Of a stretch of 12,666 nt of DNA, positions 11,949 through 12,666 are shown piece after piece; position 1 is the first letter of the stretch; every line of letters starts with the position of its first letter. The notes under the pieces are model-generated. The model ran no database searches. It saw only the letters and a program-made list of their open reading frames with translations, and was not told the origin of the DNA. The stretch is from an uncultured Candidatus Nemicrothrix sp. (lineage in GTDB: Bacteria; Actinomycetota; Acidimicrobiia; Acidimicrobiales; Acidimicrobilacustridaceae). Made by a program: the position numbers and the translations under genes. The stretch covers positions 1 through 12,666 of the forward strand of contig CAIKHC010000261.1 of assembly GCA_903827085.1 (NCBI GenBank), read 5' to 3'.

Positions 11949-12666
11949 GTAATCGTCCAGGGGCAAAGAAGTCCTCGTCGCAAAAAGTGCGCGCTGCATC
12001 GAATGCGGGCAAAGGCAGTTCCACAAAGTGGATCTGGGTCGGCATTGTTGCGATCGTCTTTGTTGTCGGCGTATTCGCTGTTGCGGTCGGTCGCAGCAGT
12101 GGTTCCTCCGGCGGCGGTGCATCGCCGAGCGGCGGCACGGTTGTGCCAAACGGAAACCTTGAATATGGCCAGATTGCAGTTTCGGGAACTGGTTTGACGC
12201 AGATTCCTGACTCAGGTCCCGATCCCGCAGTGGGCACGGTCTTCCCGACGGTGACCGGCCAGCAGTTCGACGGCAAGCAAATGACCATCGCCCCCAATGG
12301 GAAGCCGCACATCATCATGGTCGTGGCTCACTGGTGTTCGCACTGCCAGGCCGAGGTGCCGCGTGTTCAGAAGTGGCTCAATGCATCAGGAATGCCTGCC
12401 GACGTTGACCTCGTAACTGTTGCAACGTCGAATGACCCGGCAAGGGGCAACTTCCCCGCCGGCGACTGGTTGCGTCGCGAAGAGTGGAGCGTCCCAACCA
12501 TTGTCGATGACAAGCAGAACCAAGCGGGTAACGCGTTCGGCGTTTCAGGATTCCCGTACTTCGTTGTGACTGATGCGCAAGGCAAGATTGTTTACCGCAC
12601 AAGCGGAGAAATCACGGAAGATCAGTGGAATGCTCTGCTCGAGGCAGCTCGGACGGGTAAGTCCCC
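11945..12666 (+). CDS. Membrane-anchored TlpA-like thioredoxin-fold protein (3' end cut by window)
   Basis: The reading frame is open from a GTG at 11945 to the window edge, 240 codons without a stop. Order: a basic, Ser/Lys-rich cytoplasmic start (1-28), one membrane anchor (about 29-49), a Gly/Ser/Pro linker (about 51-67), then a TlpA/ResA-like thioredoxin domain (about 95-235). The active site is W130-C131-S132-H133-C134, and the cis-proline is P204 in SGFPYFVV. The final residues look like the last helix, so little is probably missing. The GTG overlaps the dsbB stop, so the two are co-translated, and DsbB is its likely electron acceptor. That would make it act as an oxidase (DsbA-like role), whereas TlpA and ResA relatives are reductants; the histidine at the second dipeptide position is typical of oxidising DsbA (CPHC). 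Function as oxidase is inference. Confidence 0.88.
   Translation, partial: MSNRPGAKKSSSQKVRAASNAGKGSSTKWIWVGIVAIVFVVGVFAVAVGRSSGSSGGGASPSGGTVVPNGNLEYGQIAVSGTGLTQIPDSGPDPAVGTVFPTVTGQQFDGKQMTIAPNGKPHIIMVVAHWCSHCQAEVPRVQKWLNASGMPADVDLVTVATSNDPARGNFPAGDWLRREEWSVPTIVDDKQNQAGNAFGVSGFPYFVVTDAQGKIVYRTSGEITEDQWNALLEAARTGKS

Noticed and set aside
1..12666. Mobile element, prophage, CRISPR array, toxin-antitoxin pair, tRNA or rRNA genes, or defence cluster
   Set aside because: No transposase, integrase, spaced repeats, terminal inverted repeats or tRNA-like folds were seen; every sizeable stretch is explained by ordinary chromosomal genes.

Overview
The window looks like a piece of an actinobacterial chromosome, most plausibly from an Acidimicrobiia-type lineage rather than a mycobacterium or streptomycete. 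The evidence is a WhiB-family iron-sulfur regulator, a tandem of actinobacterial ArsA-like ATPases, a CtpE-type P-type ATPase, moderately high GC, frequent GTG starts and TANNNT-type -10 boxes placed directly in front of start codons. The genus assignment is inference. Nothing looks like a mobile element, prophage, CRISPR array, defence island or RNA gene.

Layout. (1) 1-1009, minus: two ArsA/Get3-like ATPase genes in an ATGA-overlapping pair; the second is cut by the left edge. (2) 1030-2409, plus: an NfeD-type membrane protein whose N-terminal ClpP-like domain appears to have lost its catalytic serine. It is divergent from the ATPase with only 20 bp between start codons. (3) 2459-4257, plus: a WhiB regulator with its own promoter and a strong terminator, then fxsA overlapping a LACTB2-like metallo-beta-lactamase-fold hydrolase. 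(4) 7398-4276, minus: an operon of oligoribonuclease (orn), a second metallo-beta-lactamase-fold hydrolase with a histidine-rich tail, and an MFS exporter. (5) 7433-7879, plus: dut (dUTPase), head to head with orn. (6) 11242-7942, minus: two universal stress proteins followed by a CtpE-like P-type ATPase. (7) 11370 to the right edge, plus: a DsbB-like quinone-linked thiol oxidase overlapping a membrane-anchored TlpA-like thioredoxin that runs off the window.

How they may work together. The ATPase pair, WhiB and the hydrolase resemble, in gene content, the mycobacterial Rv3677c-Rv3681c (whiB4) neighbourhood. The orn/dut pair is nucleotide housekeeping: nanoRNA degradation and dUTP removal. The two USPs and CtpE form a probable stress and envelope-cation operon. 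DsbB and the TlpA-like protein form an extracytoplasmic thiol redox pair, unusual because the well-studied actinobacteria use VKOR instead of DsbB.

The most distinctive non-coding pattern is a recurring TANNNT box exactly six bases before the start codon of four genes (fxsA, dut, orn and the first USP). It points to leaderless transcription and helps fix the fxsA and dut starts. I did not find a clearly new multi-gene system; the best leads are the degenerate NfeD, the leaderless starts, the USP-CtpE operon and the DsbB/TlpA pair.
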